DNA of 64,000 nucleotides, from positions 1 through 64,000 of the forward strand of contig NZ_PSRT01000024.1 in NCBI RefSeq assembly GCF_004212635.1, in the 5' to 3' direction. Under the pieces are notes generated by a model that worked only from the letters and a program-made list of their open reading frames with translations, did no database searches and was not told the origin of the DNA. Each line of letters opens with the position of its first letter. Positions within the stretch are counted from its first letter, which is position 1. The DNA comes from Bradyrhizobium genosp. SA-3. Its GTDB lineage: Bacteria; Pseudomonadota; Alphaproteobacteria; Rhizobiales; Xanthobacteraceae. The position numbers were made by a program, and so were the translations under genes. Below, piece after piece: positions 26,137 to 35,889 of the stretch.

Positions 26137-26829
26137 ATGCGCGCCTCGACTGCCTATTTCGTCGGTGCCGGAACCATTGTCGCGGCCATCGCCATTGGTC
26201 TCGGCGGCGGCATCGTCGCCGGTAACATCATGAATCCGATCGCGCCCAAGCAGGGGCCTGACACCAGCAAGCGCGCCGACGCCGCTGGCACAGCGGCGGC
26301 GATGAACGCACCGTCCGAGCGCGTCAATTATCTCACCGGTTCGCAGGCTTTTGGCGCGATCATTGCCGCACCGGCGCAGGCCGAGGCAAAGCCTGAACCC
26401 GCCAAGCCCGATACGCAAACCACTCAGACGAACGTTGAACTGCCGACACCGCGGCCTTCGCAAGCAGCCGCGGTCGAGCCGCCCAAGGAACAGTCCAAGG
26501 AACAGTCCAAGCCGGCACCAGCCGCGCCCAGGCCTGCGGAGCTGCAGGCGTCGACAGAGCCGGCCGCTTCGCCGGACAACGCCTATGCCAAGGCGCGGGA
26601 TTCCGATGTGAAGCGCGCCGCGTCCGAACGCCGCCGGATGGAGCGCCGCGAACGCTGGGCCGAGCGCCGCCACTATTACGAGTCCCGCGAGATGCGCGGC
26701 CCGCGCGACCGCACCGATTGGGACGACGTCGCGCGCAACATCCGCGAAGATTCCGATGCCCGAGATATCGCAAGCCGCCCACGCAGCGGCTTCCCGCAGA
26801 TCAGGCTGTTCGGGCCTGACGACGACTAA
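26137..26829 (+). CDS. Membrane-anchored, low-complexity hypothetical protein
   Basis: 230 aa with one N-terminal hydrophobic segment (FVGAGTIVAAIAIGLGGGIV). A long Pro/Ala/Glu/Gln-rich stretch includes a tandem KEQSKEQSK, and the tail is strongly charged and Arg-rich (RRRMERRERWAERRHYYESRE) before ending RLFGPDDD. It is probably an inner-membrane protein with a disordered periplasmic domain. The ribosome site GAGGGAGTGGATCA supports ATG 26137. No family is recognised. Confidence 0.7.
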   Translation: MRASTAYFVGAGTIVAAIAIGLGGGIVAGNIMNPIAPKQGPDTSKRADAAGTAAAMNAPSERVNYLTGSQAFGAIIAAPAQAEAKPEPAKPDTQTTQTNVELPTPRPSQAAAVEPPKEQSKEQSKPAPAAPRPAELQASTEPAASPDNAYAKARDSDVKRAASERRRMERRERWAERRHYYESREMRGPRDRTDWDDVARNIREDSDARDIASRPRSGFPQIRLFGPDDD

Positions 26830-26893
26830 AGCATGATGCGCAAAACAGAGTCCGGGTTCGCTCCGCTGGAGCGCTCCCGGACCGAGCGCCAGC

Positions 26894-27118
26894 TCACCCT
26901 CCGTGAGATTCCACGACCTTGCGGCAGGAGTCGGAGAGCTTGGTCTTGTTCTGGCGCAGGCAGGCATTCATCTGCGGCGGCTTGCCGACATGTTCGGCGC
27001 AGAATTTGCTGGCATCGCCGCGGCAGGCCATCTGCTCCTGCGGCGTCGGACCGGATTGCGCAGCGGCGGACACGGCGGTGGCGGCGAGCAGCAGCGCGGC
27101 AAGAACCGAAATCTTCAT
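26894..27118 (-). CDS. Small secreted cysteine-rich repeat protein
   Basis: 74 aa. A signal peptide (MKISVLAALLLAATAVSAAA) precedes a mature part with four cysteines spaced as MACRGDASKFCAEHVG and ACLRQNKTKLSDSCRKV. This is the C-x(9)-C...C-x(10)-C arrangement of the bacterial 'cysteine-rich repeat' (GLG1-like) family found in alphaproteobacterial periplasms. Function unknown. GAGG lies upstream of ATG. It is divergent from the gene at 27354. Confidence 0.8.
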   Translation of the reverse strand: MKISVLAALLLAATAVSAAAQSGPTPQEQMACRGDASKFCAEHVGKPPQMNACLRQNKTKLSDSCRKVVESHGG

Positions 27119-27353
27119 AAAACACCTCTTTGGGATTGTCGTTGGTCCCGCCTGGGATCAAGCGGGCCGGACGATCTCGCGAAGGCCGGGCGCAGGTCCA
27201 TGCCATGTTCATGGCACCGGGTGCGCCCTCCTGCCCACGGCACCCCATCTTCATGGCATGTATCCGCGCCCGGTCTTTTGCCATTCAGGCTGCACGTCGG
27301 CTGCGAAACCCGGTGATTGCATCGGGACGCCGAACGGGAAGCAGGAGAGCAAG

Positions 27354-27644
27354 ATGTCGAAGAGAGCGGGAGCGCTGAGCGCCGGGCTGACGATCATGGC
27401 GCTGGCGGGTGCGGCGATGGTGTCGCTGGGCACGAGCCCGGCGCAGGCCGTGGTCTATTGCAAGACGGTCGGTGTGCCCAAGGGCTGCGTGGTGCGGCCG
27501 ACTGCGGCAGTGGTGGTCGCGCCGGGAGCTCCGGTTGCGCGGGCCGCGGTCGCGACACCCGGTGTCGGTGCGCCCGGTGTCGGCGTGCGCGCAGGTACGC
27601 CGATGAATCGCGGCGGCCCGGTCAATCGCGTCGGCGTGCGCTGA
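27354..27644 (+). CDS. Small secreted Val/Gly/Pro-rich protein
   Basis: 96 aa. A signal peptide ends at SPAQA. The mature N-terminus has a cysteine pair (VVYCKTVGVPKGCVVRPTAA), followed by a Val/Ala/Gly/Pro-rich tail with short repeats (GVGAPGVGV) and a basic end. The family 'VYCxxxGVPxGCVxRP' is common in Bradyrhizobium but uncharacterised. GGAGAGCAAG precedes ATG. Confidence 0.75.
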   Translation: MSKRAGALSAGLTIMALAGAAMVSLGTSPAQAVVYCKTVGVPKGCVVRPTAAVVVAPGAPVARAAVATPGVGAPGVGVRAGTPMNRGGPVNRVGVR

Positions 27645-27778
27645 TATTCCATTCGATTGATTTGATTGCATTGCTTCGGGCCAACGGAGCCCCTGCGGAC
27701 GAACACCCCCCGTCCTCCGCAGAGGACCCGGCCCGTCCCCTCTCTCCGTGCGCCCCACACGTTCGGGGAGGGGGCTTT

Positions 27779-29704
27779 TCAGCCCGCAGCCGCATCGCTG
27801 TCGGGAAAACGCCGCGGCAATTGCAGCCGCACGCGCGTGCCTGAGACATCCGAGCTCAGATCGAGCACCGCGCCGCAGCGGGCGGCGCGGCTCCTCATGT
27901 TGCGCAAGCCCCGCGCGGTCTGGCCGGCGCCCGCGCCATTGCCGGCGAGCGCAAAGCCCTTGCCCGCAAAACCCTTGCCGTCGTCCGTCACGCTGATCAC
28001 GCCATACGGCCCGTGATCGTCGTCGAGCGTCTCGATGCTGACCGCGATGTGGCGCGCCTCTGCGTGCTTGACGGCGTTGGTCACGGCCTCGTCGAGGATG
28101 CGCACGATCTGGATGACGTGCCATGGCCGCAATTCGGGATGCAGCGGCAGGCCCTGCGGCGTGGCCACGCGCCAGTCGAGCGCGATGTCGTGCGGCCGCA
28201 ATTGCGCCGTCGCGCGCTCGCGCCAGGAGCCGAGCGCGAGCATCAGGTCGCCGCCGATGTCGTCCATGGAATCGATGACGAGGCGTAGATCCTTCAGTGC
28301 TGCGCGAGCGGCCTCCGTGATGGTCGCGCCCTCATGGCCGCGCTCGGAGAGCGCGACGATGCTGACGAGCTGGCCGCCAAGGCCGTCATGCAGATCCCGC
28401 ATCAGCCGCGTGCGCTCATTGGCGAGCGCCGCGGCGCGGGCGCGCGCCTCCTCGCGGGCAAAGCTTGCCTTCAGCCGTTCCTCGGCCTCGCCCACCCGTG
28501 CAACGAGTTGGCCGGCAAAGCTGTCGACCTGGTTCAGCGCGCGTGCGAAGCGCCAGGTCAGCCCGGCGCCGATCGCGACCAGCATCGCCGAATAGGACAG
28601 GCGCGAGACGAAGATGCGATCGTTGGTCGCGATCTCCAACACCGTGAGCATGTCCTGGACCCAGCAGACCAGCACGATGGTCACGGCGCAGCCGATCGTG
28701 AAGCTTGCCGCGTCCTGCCGCCGGACCACTGCGGCCGCGGTCACGCAGGCCATCAGGAACAGGCACAGCCCGACCGTGGGAATGCCGAGCACCAGAAAGA
28801 GAATGCGCGGCAGCGGCGGGCCGCCGATCAGCCCGACCACGAACACGACGAGGCCCGGCACGAACAGCAGCGCGCCGTAACGCGGCCAGCGCCAGCCGAA
28901 AAACAGCATGCCGAACACAACGATCAGCGCGCTCTCGATCGGTGCGGATGCCAGCAGCACGGCGGCGAGCCGCGACGTGGTGGCCGGCGGCACCGGCGGC
29001 GGCACGAACGCCTGCACCACGCCGAGCACCATCGCCGCCGCCAGCACGCCGTAAACCGGCTCGTGGCGCCGCATCAGCCACATGATCGCAAGGATGACCG
29101 CGAGAATCGATTGCCAGGCGGAGAACACGACGGGCAGCGTGACGAACAGCAGCGTGCGCGTCTCATAGGCGGGACGCAAGGCGGCGTCCGGCCCGACATA
29201 GACGGTGTCGAGAAAGCCCTTCAGCGGCCCCCAGACGAACAGCCGCACCGTGAGATCGTTGGCGCCGTCGCGCGGCAGCGAGGACGGAATCGCCGCGATC
29301 TGCGGCGTGTTGCGGTCCGGCCGGTTGGCATTGGCGTCACGCCGGGAATCCAGCACCACGACGCCGTTGACGGCGACCTCCACCGCATTGCTGAAGCGTG
29401 GCAGATACACCGACCATCCCGCATCGCTCCTGCGAAATGTGAAGGCGCCGGTATAGAGCGGCGGGTCCGCCAGCGAATAGCGCGATGCGGTGAAGTGCGG
29501 CAGCGTCACCGCACGCATCGTACCGTCCTCGCGCGCCGAAAAATCGCTCACGGCGAAGTCTTCGGGATCGCCGGGTTGCAGCAGCCGGAGCCCAAGGACG
29601 GTGACGATGACGATCAGGGCCTGGAGCAGCAGATAGGGCACGAGGCGCGACACGATCAGCCGGCGCCGCGGGCGCATCGATGTCTTCGCCGCGATCTCGC
29701 TCAC
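27779..29704 (-). CDS. Membrane sensor histidine kinase (HisKA_3 / NarX-like)
   Basis: 641 aa. An N-terminal membrane helix is followed by a periplasmic domain of about 140 residues (YTGAFTFRRSDAGWSVYLPR, NAVEVAVNGVVV) that resembles 7TMR-DISM extracellular folds. About seven membrane helices come next, then a coiled coil and a HisKA_3 domain with the phospho-accepting His439 (RLMRDLHDGLGGQL). The HATPase domain has the N-box LDEAVTNAVKHAEA and the G-boxes VTDDGKGFAGKGF and GLRNMRSRA. It overlaps the response regulator by four bases and is its obvious partner. The signal is unknown. Confidence 0.9.
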   Translation of the reverse strand: MSEIAAKTSMRPRRRLIVSRLVPYLLLQALIVIVTVLGLRLLQPGDPEDFAVSDFSAREDGTMRAVTLPHFTASRYSLADPPLYTGAFTFRRSDAGWSVYLPRFSNAVEVAVNGVVVLDSRRDANANRPDRNTPQIAAIPSSLPRDGANDLTVRLFVWGPLKGFLDTVYVGPDAALRPAYETRTLLFVTLPVVFSAWQSILAVILAIMWLMRRHEPVYGVLAAAMVLGVVQAFVPPPVPPATTSRLAAVLLASAPIESALIVVFGMLFFGWRWPRYGALLFVPGLVVFVVGLIGGPPLPRILFLVLGIPTVGLCLFLMACVTAAAVVRRQDAASFTIGCAVTIVLVCWVQDMLTVLEIATNDRIFVSRLSYSAMLVAIGAGLTWRFARALNQVDSFAGQLVARVGEAEERLKASFAREEARARAAALANERTRLMRDLHDGLGGQLVSIVALSERGHEGATITEAARAALKDLRLVIDSMDDIGGDLMLALGSWRERATAQLRPHDIALDWRVATPQGLPLHPELRPWHVIQIVRILDEAVTNAVKHAEARHIAVSIETLDDDHGPYGVISVTDDGKGFAGKGFALAGNGAGAGQTARGLRNMRSRAARCGAVLDLSSDVSGTRVRLQLPRRFPDSDAAAG

Positions 29705-30372
29705 AGCTTGATCAGGCCCTGCTGCACCGCTTCGAACACGGCCTCGCCGCGGGTGTGCACCTCGAGCTTGCGATAGATGTTCTTGATGTGGCCGGGCACG
29801 GTCTGCCTGGACAGGCCGAGATGGCTCGCGATCTCGGCATAGCTGAAGCCTTTGGCGATGCCCCAGAGGATGTCGATCTCCCGCGGGGTCAGCTTGGCCG
29901 TGTTGAGCGCGGGCCCGGGCGAGGGCTCCGCCGAACTCTGCGTACGCCGCACGATGAAACGGGCGATCGAGGCCGAGATCGGCGAATGGCCGGCGACCAG
30001 ATCGCGCACGGTGGTGGCGATGTCGGTCGGGAAGGCATCCTTCAGGAGATAGCCGGTGGCGCCGACCGTGATCGCCGAGATCACGCTTTCCTCGTCGCCG
30101 AGCGCCGAGATCACCATGATCTCGGTTTCGGGAAAGCGCTGCCGGGTTTCGCGAATCAGCTCGATGCCGTGGCCGTCGGGCAGCCTGAGATCGGTGAGCA
30201 GCACGCGAGGCGCCCCCTCGCCGAGCGCGGAGCGGGCCTCTGCGAGTGTGCCGGCACTCCGCACCTCGTAGCCGGCCTTGACCAGCGCGTCCTGGAGCCG
30301 CCAGCAGGTCGGCGCGTCGTCCTCGACGAGGAGGATGGTGATGGCCTCACCCGTCTCGCCCTGTTCGCTCAT
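29701..30372 (-). CDS. LuxR/NarL-type response regulator
   Basis: 223 aa. The receiver domain has the acidic pair at residues 18-19 (LLVEDDAP), the phosphorylation site D61 (LLTDLRLPDG) and the conserved Lys in GYLLKDAFPTD. The C-terminal HTH is KLTPREIDILWGIAKGFSYA and LGLSRQTVPGHIKNIYRKL. ATG 30372 is preferred because GGGAC lies upstream at good spacing; ATG 30378 is possible. It is the first gene of the regulator-kinase operon; the promoter must lie in 30373-30634, where no clear motif is visible. Confidence 0.92.
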   Translation of the reverse strand: MSEQGETGEAITILLVEDDAPTCWRLQDALVKAGYEVRSAGTLAEARSALGEGAPRVLLTDLRLPDGHGIELIRETRQRFPETEIMVISALGDEESVISAITVGATGYLLKDAFPTDIATTVRDLVAGHSPISASIARFIVRRTQSSAEPSPGPALNTAKLTPREIDILWGIAKGFSYAEIASHLGLSRQTVPGHIKNIYRKLEVHTRGEAVFEAVQQGLIKL

Positions 30373-30634
30373 GTTCATCGTCCCGCGACCCGCGTGTCCC
30401 CCGCGGCGCGAGGCAAGTCTAACCGCAGTGCGGATGCCGTGACACCCATAATCATGGGGGCGACGATAACACGGTCCCGCGCCAGGCGCGGACTGACGGT
30501 CGTGAGCTGCGCCTAGGCTAGAGCGCGTGCTCATAATCCGCGCTGCACTCAGGGCCAGATGCGTCCGCTCCGCCTCTGACACCGGCCCATTACCGCTGCT
30601 CACCGGACGTCCGAGTTGAGCCAAAAAGGCGACT

Positions 30635-32427
<1,793 letters not shown>

Positions 32428-32555
32428 TCATTCTCCTGTGCGTTTCCGAGCGATCACGGCCGGGCGTAATCTGGAAAAACACAGGGGCAAACCTTAAGGC
32501 GTTTCCTCTCATGCGATTAGATGATAAATTATGATTGGACTTATAAGACAGGCTG

Positions 32556-32636
32556 ATGAATGAATCGGGGGACGCCAGTGATTGACTTGCCTTCGTCGCC
32601 GTAGCGAGAGAGCGCAACTTCACGCGAGGCGCGCTT
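32556..32636 (+). pseudogene. LysR-type regulator remnant (N-terminus only)
   Basis: From ATG 32556 the frame reads MNESGDASD, then a TGA stop, then LAFVAVARERNFTRGA. This is the standard first helix of a LysR-type regulator (DLLAFVAVARERxFTRAA). The next expected motif (KLGVSQSALS) is absent and the sequence becomes unrelated. It sits divergently next to the aldo-keto reductase/SDR operon, the usual place for its regulator. Confidence 0.65.
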
Positions 32637-33101
32637 TGGTGGCAAAAACCGCATGTGAAGCCGACCTGCCATCCATCAGAGATTTCGGTGATCGGGATTA
32701 CGCGCTACGGAGACTGACAGAAATCGCCCGGCCTCTGGCCGAACTCCGCTTTGGCTCAAAACCGGCCGTCTACACCGTTGTGAGCCCTTTCCGTTCTGCA
32801 CCCAACAGCCGACGCTTGGACCAGCATCGAGCTAAGGCAGGTTCGGGCCAATCGCGGCCATTCTTAGGGCGCGATGTCTTCTTGCGATCCCGCTTGTTTC
32901 CCGAATGCGTCAGGTGACGTAGAATGTCACGCCCTTCAAGCGGGACGCGCCGAGATCACCGTCCGGGCAAACGAGCAATTGTGCTATCGGCAGGCACGCT
33001 CTCTTAGAGACCGTTTCTTTTTTCGGTTTCGCACTACCGTTCACCACGAACTTTGCCCGCTGCTTCTGCGGCGGCTTGTTCGGCATGTCGGGAGAAAAGC
33101 G
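32637..33101. other. Gene-free stretch
   Basis: No open frame here has codon use, a ribosome site or motifs that I can support. Its base composition is more AT-rich than its neighbours. It probably holds decayed DNA from the lost LysR region and, at its right end, the promoter of the cupin gene. Confidence 0.5.
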
Positions 33102-33509
33102 ATGACCAAGATCGATCGAAGATCCGCACTGGGATTCGGGTTGGCAGCGGCTTCGGCTGCCATGATCAAGCCAGCCGCCGCGCAAACCACAGGCTACAAG
33201 GATACGACGCCTTGGCCAGGTGTCGTGGTGCGTGAATATGAAGGCGAGACACCATCCCTGATCCCAGGTTTTAAGACCGTCTCAATGCGCGATATCATTA
33301 TGCAGCCGGGGTCGAAGACCATGGGGCCCCCGATGATGAATGCCATGGTCTGCCATATCACCGAAGGGGAGCTTCGGCTTGATCAGGAGGGAAAGACCTT
33401 TACGGGCAAGAAGAATTTTGTCTGGACCTGCAACAAGGACACGAAAGAACAGGCGTACAACGATGGGAGTGTGGTCGCGATTATGCGGATCACGGACCTG
33501 AAGGCTTAA
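33102..33509 (+). CDS. Tat-exported small cupin-like protein
   Basis: 135 aa. A twin-arginine-type signal (DRRSALGFGLAAASAAMIKP) is cleaved near AAAQ. The mature part has a cupin-like beta pattern (MQPGSKTMGPPMMNAMVCHI, TEGELRLDQEGKTFTGKKNF), but the usual HxH metal motif is replaced by Met-rich sequence. It is likely periplasmic; the ligand is unknown. GGGAGAAAAGCG before ATG supports the start. It is convergent with the EF-hand gene. Confidence 0.75.
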   Translation: MTKIDRRSALGFGLAAASAAMIKPAAAQTTGYKDTTPWPGVVVREYEGETPSLIPGFKTVSMRDIIMQPGSKTMGPPMMNAMVCHITEGELRLDQEGKTFTGKKNFVWTCNKDTKEQAYNDGSVVAIMRITDLKA

Positions 33510-33568
33510 GGCTCATTTCTTCGGGGGCGGATGGCGCACGCGACGCGCGCCATCCGCGCCGGAGCCGA

Positions 33569-33973
33569 TCACCTGGTGCCGTGTATGAACACTTGCATCT
33601 CCTCCAGGGTCAGCTTGCCATCTTTATTGCTGTCCATTGCCTTGAAAATCCGTTCGTGAGCTGCCTGAAACTCCTGCAGTGAGATGGTCCCATCGCCGTC
33701 GGCGTCCATCAGAGCGAACATCATGCGCATCATAAAGGGTGATCCCATCGCGCTCCCACCCATCATGCCGCGCCCCATCATACGTCCTCCCATCATTCCG
33801 TGCCCCATCATGCCGCCTTGCCCCATCGTGCTCGCGCCTTCCTGGCCCGTGGGATGGGATTGCATTTGTTGCTGATCTGGCTGGGGTGTCATTCGGTCTT
33901 GTGCGATCGCACCGACCGGGCCGTACGTCAGCATGAGAGCAGATATCGTGAGTCCCAGAACGCGCGTATACAT
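33569..33973 (-). CDS. Secreted Met-rich EF-hand protein
   Basis: 134 aa. A signal peptide ends near VGAIAQ. A Met/Gly-rich segment with repeated GMMG units (GGMMGHGMMGGRMMGRGMMG) comes next, then two EF-hand loops, DADGDGTISLQE and DSNKDGKLTLEE, each with canonical calcium ligands. The Met/His-rich stretch could bind copper or another soft metal. ATG 33973 is set by GGAGGAGG nine bases upstream; the longer upstream frame is not supported. It is monocistronic and faces the Tat cupin gene. Confidence 0.82.
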   Translation of the reverse strand: MYTRVLGLTISALMLTYGPVGAIAQDRMTPQPDQQQMQSHPTGQEGASTMGQGGMMGHGMMGGRMMGRGMMGGSAMGSPFMMRMMFALMDADGDGTISLQEFQAAHERIFKAMDSNKDGKLTLEEMQVFIHGTR

Positions 33974-34184
33974 TTCGAACCTCCTCCGAAACGTGTAGCC
34001 TGTCTCATTAATTCGGCACGAGTAATATTGATCCTCTGGTCCCAGCCTTCGCCTATGCACCCGCACACACTACGACCGCGTGCAAGAGCAGCCTTGGGTC
34101 ACAAGCCGCCGATCACGCTCAAGCGGGGTGACTTCCGCTTTGCCCTGCGGAGCCGACGTTTATGAGTACACACCCTAGCCCGGC

Positions 34185-34436
34185 TCACGAAAGATCATCC
34201 CGCGGCGGTGGATAGCGCCGGGCCAGCACCGACAAGGATAGATGTCGTTCGTCTTCCGGCAGCTCCAGATAGGCCAGCACGAGCGGCCGCTTCCAGTCTC
34301 CGACGCCGAAATCCATCGTCATCCATTTCTGAGGTTCGGGCCCTTCGAGGCCCCGGACCCAGACGAAGAAGCGGGGGAGGTCGTCGGCGTCCCTGTCCGT
34401 CGTGCGTCTCCTGGGCATCAAAGCTGTCCGCTGCAT
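34185..34436 (-). CDS. Small hypothetical protein
   Basis: About 83 aa; the start is either ATG 34436 or ATG 34418. The core reads DLPRFFVWVRGLEGPEPQKW, DFGVGDWKRPLVLAYLELPE and RHLSLSVLARRYPPPRD, which looks like a genuine, Trp-rich globular sequence. Similar small proteins exist in Bradyrhizobium to my recollection, but none has a function. No strong ribosome site separates the two starts. A dispersed repeat lies upstream. Confidence 0.55.
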   Translation of the reverse strand: MQRTALMPRRRTTDRDADDLPRFFVWVRGLEGPEPQKWMTMDFGVGDWKRPLVLAYLELPEDERHLSLSVLARRYPPPRDDLS

Positions 34437-34603
34437 CACATCGGTTGCGAGAGGATATAGGGAGCGGCCGTGAGAAGTCGAATGCCTCGCGGCGGTACGG
34501 TATCTAATCCCTATCGATAGTTCGACGCTCGAACAGCAGGTGCCACTTCGCTCCTGGGGGTCTCCGCGCCGACACGGCAGTCGGACGCGTAATCTCTCCT
34601 CCT

Positions 34604-34690
34604 CGTCATTGCGAGGAGCTCTTGCGACGAAGCAATCCAGACTATCTCCGCGGATGCATTCCTGGATTGCTTCGCTGCGCTCGCAATGAC
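34604..34690. repeat. Palindromic dispersed repeat (CGTCATTGCGAGGAG type)
   Basis: It starts CGTCATTGCGAGGAGCTCTT and ends GCTTCGCTGCGCTCGCAATGAC, with inner arms GACGAAGCAATCCAG and CTGGATTGCTTCG. This is a very common Bradyrhizobium/Rhodopseudomonas intergenic palindrome. Confidence 0.85.
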
Positions 34691-34839
34691 CATGCGGAGA
34701 CACGCGGGGCAAGAATGAAGCTGTTGGGCCGCAGAAGATGATTCTCAGCCGGAACAAGGTCTGTCCGAACGCTCGCCGCTTCGTGACTCGAAAATTCTTA
34801 TTGACCGAAATTCGGAAATATCGTATGTGTCGATCATCC

Positions 34840-35290
34840 CGGCCCATGGATAAGGGGGCGTTTCGCGATCGTCACGATACGCGGGCCGGGTGGCGGTGGG
34901 CGTGGAGCGTATCGGCGCGCATGCAGTCGCAGGGCGGGTTTGGCCCGTGAGCGGTTGAGCGGCGCGCAAACGACAGGTGCGGTTTGCGTACGGCAAAAGC
35001 GTGTGGTCCTGGCGCCCGGGGTCTGTGCGTCAAGGCTTGTGGTGGTGCGTGCTGCCCGACCGGGCGAGCGCATCAGCCATCCGCAAGGCGACGGGGGCAA
35101 TAGTGCATCGCTCCCCGGGGAGAGCGCGCCATAAGCCGTCAAACCACTGCGCAGGGAAAGGCCGGGATGTCCAGGCTGCCCTGTATGCCGCTGTGCATCT
35201 GTCTTCGCGCAATTTGCGCACAGCGGACCGCGGGTGCCAGCCAGCACCCGGCCTTCCCTGCGCCCTTTCCAACGAAGGGGCGTCAAGAGA
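34840..35290. repeat. Structured dispersed sequence, probably a multicopy element
   Basis: No supported gene. The block from CCCGGCCCATGGATAAGGG to GCGCCCTTTCC contains an inverted pair, GCGCAGGGAAAGGCCGGG (35149-35166) against CCCGGCCTTCCCTGCGC (35247-35263), with an inner perfect hairpin CGGGTGCCAGCCAGCACCCG (35231-35250). I recall near-identical blocks at many places in Bradyrhizobium genomes, often mis-called as small ORFs, but cannot verify copy number here. Confidence 0.5.
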
Positions 35291-35380
35291 AGCACAAGGC
35301 TCGGGCGTCATGCGTCGCGAGGCCGTACAGGCGCGTCTCGTGTTGTTTGAAAATTGAAGTGTGCACGCTCATCCTGCCAA

Positions 35381-35683
35381 TCACCGCCACAATTCGCAGG
35401 TTGCCACGCGATTGATGTCGGCAAGCCGGCGGGTGGGGTCGCCGTGGAGATCGAGGCTGCCAACCAGCGTCAGCAGGCGACGGTAGGCGCCATCGGCGAC
35501 CTCGACCGGCAGCGGGGCCTCGTCAAAGGCCTCGACATAGCTGCCGACGACACCGCTGAGCAGACGGCACAGGCCACGCTGGGCGGGATCGTCCCGGCCG
35601 AGCCTCTCGAGCTTTTGCTGGAAGATTTGGAAGGTCCGCAAACCGTGGTGCTGCTGGGAAAGCCACGCGTGCAGATCGTTCAT
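35381..35683 (-). CDS. Small hypothetical protein
   Basis: 100 aa, cytosolic and helical: MNDLHAWLSQQHHGLRTFQI, RGLCRLLSGVVGSYVEAFDE, then PTRRLADINRVATCELWR. An excellent ribosome site (GAAGGAGCTCAC) precedes ATG 35683, and codon use is GC3-rich, so it looks genuine. No family is recognised. It lies between the structured repeat and an inverted repeat, on what may be the chromosomal side of an island boundary. Confidence 0.68.
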   Translation of the reverse strand: MNDLHAWLSQQHHGLRTFQIFQQKLERLGRDDPAQRGLCRLLSGVVGSYVEAFDEAPLPVEVADGAYRRLLTLVGSLDLHGDPTRRLADINRVATCELWR

Positions 35684-35802
35684 GTGAGCTCCTTCGAGTT
35701 ACAGAAGAAGCTACCGGCTTATACAGTGGGGATGGGAGAATGGCTAGAGGAGGCCGTGGAGGCTCGTTGAGCCAGTCCGCCTTCGCCAAGGTTCCGGCGG
35801 GA

Positions 35803-35876
35803 CAGCCTTCGCTGCTTCGCATTGGATAGACTTGCGCCTGGTTCGCCCAGCCGTAGCTGCGAAGCAGCGAAGGCTG
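35803..35876. repeat. Inverted repeat with 19-bp arms
   Basis: CAGCCTTCGCTGCTTCGCA at 35803-35821 is a perfect inverse of TGCGAAGCAGCGAAGGCTG at 35858-35876, separated by 36 bases. It directly abuts the tRNA 3' fragment. Confidence 0.75.
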
Positions 35877-35889
35877 GTGCCCCTGGCCG
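35875..35889 (-). other. tRNA 3'-end fragment, candidate attachment site
   Basis: On the minus strand this reads CGGCCAGGGGCACCA. It is four bases of T-stem, a full acceptor 3' strand (CAGGGGC), a discriminator A and an encoded CCA, most like a tRNA-Leu end. Just before it, CGATT could be a decayed T-loop. No tRNA body follows. Such fragments are left when an element integrates at a tRNA 3' end. Confidence 0.5.

Noticed and set aside
26401..26560. Possible tandem repeat or CRISPR-like array in the KEQSKEQSK region
   Set aside because: Only one short in-frame duplication inside a low-complexity protein linker; no regular spacers. No CRISPR array was seen anywhere in the window.
28334..29776. 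480-codon plus-strand frame opposite the histidine kinase
   Set aside because: It is antisense to a kinase with all its motifs, and is composed mainly of Arg, His and Gln without hydrophobic core patterns.
35159..35415. Small plus-strand frame starting within the structured repeat (82 codons)
   Set aside because: Cys/Arg-rich composition, no ribosome site, and it lies across the inverted repeats; better explained as repeat sequence.
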